From: Diplocarpon mali
Lineage: Eukaryota > Ascomycota > Leotiomycetes > Helotiales > Drepanopezizaceae
DNA length: 64,000 bases
Reading direction: 5' to 3'
Assembly: GCA_024741835.1 (NCBI GenBank)
Contig: JAENRP010000121.1
Location: 44,162-108,161 of the forward strand
Part shown: positions 60,165 through 64,000 of the stretch, one piece after another
Layout: each line of letters starts with the position of its first letter
How positions within the stretch are numbered: the stretch's first letter is position 1
Program-made: the position numbers and the translations under genes
Notes under the pieces: model-generated
What the model was told of the DNA's origin: nothing
Databases searched by the model: none
What the model saw: the letters and a program-made list of their open reading frames with translations, nothing else

Positions 60165-61292
60165 TTATCTCTTGGTGCTCCCTCCACCAATATCTTGACC
60201 TAGTCTGTAACCAGCAATCTTATCCCACTCGATCTTTTGTCTCGTAATTGGCAATTGTCTTCTCAGTCCCTTGAATGCTCCCTCGCTCAAGTTGTTGAAG
60301 CCTTTGTTGACCTCTTCTTGATACTTCTTCTCTACATTTGCGATTTCTCGGACGATCGTGGTGGCGGAGGACGAGACCGAGGCTGAAACGGGCTTGTTTG
60401 TGAGAAGACGAACATTTCCATCTTCGTAGTAGTGTACGTCAACTTTGATTGATCCGGAAAGAGAGGATGAGGACGGATCAAAAATGTAGAGTGAACGCCA
60501 CCGGCCGTTCCTATAGATGTTTAACGCTTGTGTCTCTATTGCCAGGGATTAGAGGGACAGACCAGAAGTTATTTGGACTGTACTTGTTAGCAACCACGAG
60601 GAGCGCAATCTTGGAATCTTCTTCGACAGGAAAGACCCCGTAAGAGACGTTTGGGTAGTGTTCCTTGACATGCGAGCCCAAAGCTTTCGAGAGCGATTTG
60701 CTGCGAGCCTATTAGCATTCGGGTATTTCTGCAGCTTGGAAGATATACACAAGATCAGATTGGCTGCTCTCCAAAACGTAACTTTGCACGGCGCTTGCTT
60801 TCTGCCACCCATCAGTACTCCCGAGCCATATGCCTAGCTAGAAACGTGCCTGTGTGCTGTGGTCGAACGCGAAGCTGGATGAACTCTCTACATCGTAATA
60901 TCTCCCATCACCAAAAGAATTGTATGAGCTGACTATGACCTTTATATATGTATATATATCAGCGCTGTTTCGCAAGTATCTCAAGCACTAAACCCACATG
61001 CTCACTGCTACCAGGCAGCTTGACTGTCGCAAACTGTTCCTCATTGTATTTCTCGAACGCTGGACCTAGTTGGGTAACGAGTGTGGGAGTATCGATCGTA
61101 AGGGCTTTGATATCTATCGGATATCAATTAGCTATGTGTGAGCTGCGCGCAAGGTGAGAGTCTACCTGCTACGACATCTGCCAGCTTGGAGGAGTCAGTC
61201 ACAATGACCTGGAATTATGATATAGAGAGACGTACCTCTCCTGGGGGCGTTCCTTCCACAAAAGCGGAAACAGTAGCAAGAGGAGAAGACAT
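60165..61292 (-). CDS. CAP1: F-actin-capping protein subunit alpha
   Basis: Seven exons give 274 aa, the usual length: 61292-61236, 61184-61166, 61113-60998, 60939-60850, 60801-60751, 60708-60563, 60510-60165. Exon 2 has only 19 nt (LADVVA). Intron 4 (60849-60802) appears to be GC-AG (CAG/GCACGT), because it joins STQ to KASAVQSYVLES as the family requires. A GT donor five bases further would need a different acceptor. The other introns are GT-AG. Conserved blocks: TPPGELADVVADIKALTID, DGRYYDVESSSSFAFDHSTQ, VVANKYSPNNFWNGRWRSLY, and the C-terminal LRRQLPITRQKIEWDKIAGY. With the beta subunit it caps barbed ends of actin filaments at cortical patches. Confidence 0.92.
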
Positions 61293-61737
61293 CTCACAAG
61301 TATTCGGAAGAGTGTGAATTCCGCGACTGCCGCAGGAGGCTCGTCCAGGCTGGATAGTCGTCGTTTCTGGGGTCGAGGACGGCTCTAGTCGGCCGACCCC
61401 TCGCTACTGTGGCTGACAAATGTGGCTGACAAGTGTGGCTGCAGCTCCTCCTGGCTCAAGAACCCAGTTTACTTGCCTGCTCGCTAATTATAAAGCTACA
61501 ACCTGTAAATTTGAGTTGATGTGAATTTCCGAGCTGATTGTTAAATATCTGTAACTCCATGCCCATGCCATGTCCATCCCACGCTAGACTAGACTTCAAC
61601 TTTTCCAGTCCATCTCGTCCCAATCATCACTCAATCATTGGTGCAAGGCTCCTGGGAGCCTGTAAGCACAACAATGCAATTTAAGAGCGTTGGGGACACG
61701 GTCAAAATTGCTTCTTCTCAAAATTCTACTGCCCGTT
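61293..61737. other. Intergenic region between two minus-strand genes
   Basis: 445 bp between the 3' end of the E1-beta gene and the start of the capping-protein gene, so it includes the capping-protein promoter. A GTGGCTGACAAATGTGGCTGACAAG duplication (12-bp unit GTGGCTGACAAG) lies at about 61410-61435. No TATA box is obvious. Confidence 0.5.
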
Positions 61738-63015
61738 TTATAATGTCATAGACTCCTGGACATTATTAGCACTTATACGTTCAACGCAAGACATGTACAT
61801 ACTGGCCACATCTGGGATGTTGAAACGTTCAAACATCAAAGCCATGTGGATACTCCATCCTGCAACTCTCATAACAGGTGCCTCGAGTCTCAAAAATGTC
61901 TCCTTATCTTCTTGTATACTCGCTGCGACTTCAGCTCCAATGCCTGCATTGATCATGCTCTCATGCACAACCACACATCTACCCGTCTTCCTCACACTCT
62001 TCAACACACACTCCTTATCCCAAGGATAGACAGTTCTCAAATCTATCAACTCAATACCGATACCGAGGTCTTTCTCTGCTTTCTCAATTGCAGCGCTGCA
62101 GGTGTAGAGAGGGTGCCCATACGACACAATGGTCAAGTCCGAGCCCTCTTTTAGGATCTCGGCCTTTGAAAGCGGCAAATAGTATAATCCAGTCGGTACC
62201 TGCTCGACTGCTGCTCGGTATAAAGCTTTAGGTTCCATGAAGACACAAGGATCGTTACTTGCGATTGCCGAGAGGAGTAAACCTTTCGCTTGAATAGGGG
62301 ATCTAGGCATGATGACCCGAAGACCGGGTATGTGTGTAAACAAGCTTTCCGGTGATTGAGAATGGTATCTTCAAATATTAATTCGCTTCGGGCAAATAAG
62401 GACTAGGACTCACAGTGCTCCGTGTCCAACACCGCCGCAAGGCATTCTAACAGTGAGCCCTCCGGAATTCCTACCCTCTGTTCCATCTCTGTACCGGAAC
62501 TTTGCTGCTTCATTGACCAGTTGATCAAATGCTGGATATACGTAGTCCGCAAATTGAATTTCGGCGATTGCCTTCATCCCCTCGGCAGCAGCCCCAATCC
62601 CAAATCCAACAATTCCTTGTTCGCTCAGAGGAGTATTGAAGACTCGTTCGGATCCAAAGTTCTCTGCGAGCCCCATAGAGCAGCGAAATACCCCTCCGAA
62701 GGCTACATCCTCACCAAACAGAATTACAGACTCGTCGGCTGCGAGGGCAAGACTGAGTGCATCATTTATCGATTGGAACAGATTCATTCGTTTCGTTGTT
62801 CCATTTCGAGTATCTGTGGGAATTTCGGGATTGTTAAGGGCAGATTGAGAGGTATGTTCTAGTATACTCGTAGTAGAGAAATCGGTGGGAATATTGAGAC
62901 GGGCCGCTGGCAAAGTGGAGTGCAGCCGATATATCGGAGTTTGTGATATTTTGTAGATCGAAAGATACCGCGAGAGAGGTGCTCCTCTCGATGCTGCTCT
63001 ATGTAGCACTAGCAT
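61738..63015 (-). CDS. BCKDHB: Branched-chain 2-oxoacid dehydrogenase E1 subunit beta, mitochondrial
   Basis: Exons 63015-62414 and 62368-61738 encode 410 aa. The intron splits the Leu of [14 protein letters not shown]. An Arg/Ser-rich N-terminus without acidic residues ([20 protein letters not shown]) fits a mitochondrial presequence. The transketolase-like core follows: [60 protein letters not shown], then the C-terminal domain with [20 protein letters not shown]. With the alpha subunit it decarboxylates 2-oxo acids from Val, Leu and Ile. Resemblance to pyruvate dehydrogenase E1 beta exists, but [18 protein letters not shown] and [20 protein letters not shown] favour the branched-chain enzyme. 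The C-terminal part ([20 protein letters not shown]) is somewhat diverged. Confidence 0.9.
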
Positions 63016-63320
63016 CTTGTACTGATTGCTTCATCGCCAGGAATGAGGAGAATCTGGGGAAGTGTGGTACCTGTTTAAACTTCGTGGAGCCGTGGATAGC
63101 CGCGTTTCAAGTGTCCCGAGCGTTATCGGGATATCCATTGTTGCTATGCCAACGATGAAAACAAGATTTTGCAATAGAATCATGAAATGACGGTCATATA
63201 CAGTGAGGTAGGCGTTTGGGCATACTATTTTAAGTATCCCTTGAGAAATGGGCGCATCTACGCATTCGAAAACTCCATACTCTCCAGTCCTGCCATTTTT
63301 CAACCAATTGGTCTCATGAT
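63016..63320. promoter_or_regulatory. Shared divergent promoter, BCKDHB / glucanase gene
   Basis: 305 bp between the start codons of the E1-beta gene (-) and the glucanase gene (+). Both core promoters must fit here. No TATA box or known factor site is obvious. Confidence 0.5.
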
Positions 63321-64000
63321 ATGGCTCCACACGAGCCATCACGAAAATCTCGAGAACGAAGTCGCCACCACGAAAAAAAACGAAGTGCGCGGAGGTCTCA
63401 ATATGAGTCGGCATCTTCCGGAGCAAGTGCACAACTTTTGTCCGCAGATGCTCTCGCAAAACTCGACCGCCTCAATCAACAACGACCTGTTAAAGCAGCC
63501 GCAGAGGTAACCCCTATAAAACCTAGGAGGAAACGACATAGGGAGGTTGTTGAGGAGAAGGTTATCATAGAGAAAAGAAGAGAACACAGGAAGAAGAGGA
63601 GGAGGAAAAGAGTGGTCAGTGGGGCTCTACTAGAAGAAGGGAACAGCTCGAGGTTGCAGGGACTCAGAGGTGGCGCAAGATATGAGAAAGGCGAATATGA
63701 GGACGAAGGTAGAGGTGGAGGAAAGAAGAAGAAATGTACATTCTCCTTATGACTGGTTCTCAGTGTACTAGCTGACAAGTAATAGGGATATGGATAGGTA
63801 TCGCCTTGGTTATCATCACAGTTATAATCGTTGTTGCGGTGGTGGTCACTCAGAATAACAAGTCGAATTCTAGTGCATCAAGCTCAAGCCCGACTTCATC
63901 TCAAGATAGCAGCAGCAAACCCTCAAATTCTAACCTAGACGGTATATCAGAATCGGATATCCCAGCAGCTGCGAAAGGAACGGATCTCGACCCTTTTTCG
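63321..64000 (+). CDS. exgD: Exo-beta-1,3-glucanase D-like membrane enzyme, N-terminal part
   Basis: Exons 63321-63735 and 63786 onward, cut by the window end. About 210 residues are visible. The GT-AG intron turns KKKK plus T/GG into KKKKW IWIGIALV. The start is cytoplasmic and very basic (PHEPSRKSRERSRHHEKKRS; RRKRHREVVEEKVIIEKRRE). One membrane segment follows at about 139-160 (IWIGIALVIITVIIVVAVVV), then a Ser-rich stalk and the block SDIPAAAKGTDLDPFS, which in fungal ExgD proteins leads into the GH5 catalytic domain. So this is a type II membrane protein of the cell surface that trims or remodels beta-1,3-glucan in the wall. The catalytic residues lie beyond the window, so activity cannot be judged. 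Confidence 0.75.

Noticed and set aside
1..64000. CRISPR arrays, prokaryotic operons, phage or integrated plasmid genes, rRNA genes
   Set aside because: None found. The window is a spliced eukaryotic nuclear sequence. The tandem repeats present lack the regular repeat-spacer pattern.
15000..64000. A biosynthetic gene cluster around the FSH1 hydrolase or the secreted protein
   Set aside because: No polyketide synthase, NRPS, terpene enzyme, P450 or cluster regulator is recognisable nearby. Neighbours are unrelated housekeeping genes.

Overview
The window is nuclear DNA of a filamentous ascomycete (Pezizomycotina). The class Leotiomycetes is my guess and is not proven. The evidence is: short introns of about 45-65 nt with GT..CTAAC/CTAAT..AG signals; single-copy eukaryotic genes with fungal family features (CreD arrestin, Mch1 transporter, FSH1 hydrolase, LSB5, exo-beta-1,3-glucanase D); and widely spaced monocistronic genes on both strands. 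All gene models below were spliced by hand, and the exon coordinates are given so that they can be checked.

Layout. Positions 1-13,500 are a GC-rich desert with many simple repeats, one short AT-rich island carrying an inverted repeat (about 3.97-4.23 kb), a degenerate tandem repeat broken by an assembly gap (10,101-10,199) and one tRNA-like sequence. No protein gene is convincing there. Between 13.5 and 15.0 kb are coding-like blocks interrupted by stops, probably gene remnants. From 15.3 kb the window is gene-bearing: LSB5 (endocytosis adaptor, -), a 917-aa nuclear-looking protein of unknown function (+), UPF3 (nonsense-mediated decay, -) divergent from a PP2A-like Ppg1 phosphatase (+), and a small coiled-coil protein (-). 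A 5.5 kb gene-poor stretch, partly GC-rich, comes next. It is followed by threonine synthase (+), an FSH1-type serine hydrolase (-), a small secreted protein (+), an unresolved locus at 42.5-43.9 kb, RTP1/TANGO6-like RNA polymerase II assembly factor (+), and a basic disordered protein (+).

From 50.8 kb to the end come CreD (+), Mch1 (+), a RING protein (+), cytochrome b5 (-), actin-capping protein alpha (-), and branched-chain 2-oxoacid dehydrogenase E1 beta (-). The last is divergent from the N-terminal part of a membrane-anchored exo-beta-1,3-glucanase (+), which is cut by the window end.

The genes are ordinary housekeeping functions (RNA decay, phosphatase signalling, actin and endocytosis, amino-acid synthesis and breakdown, transport, wall remodelling). 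They do not form a pathway or cluster. I found no convincing new multi-gene system. The points most worth a second look are the 12 kb GC-rich desert, the unassigned 917-aa protein, the extended Ppg1, the secreted orphan, the GC-AG intron and 19-nt exon in the capping-protein gene, and the repeat structures whose differences are all or mostly transitions.
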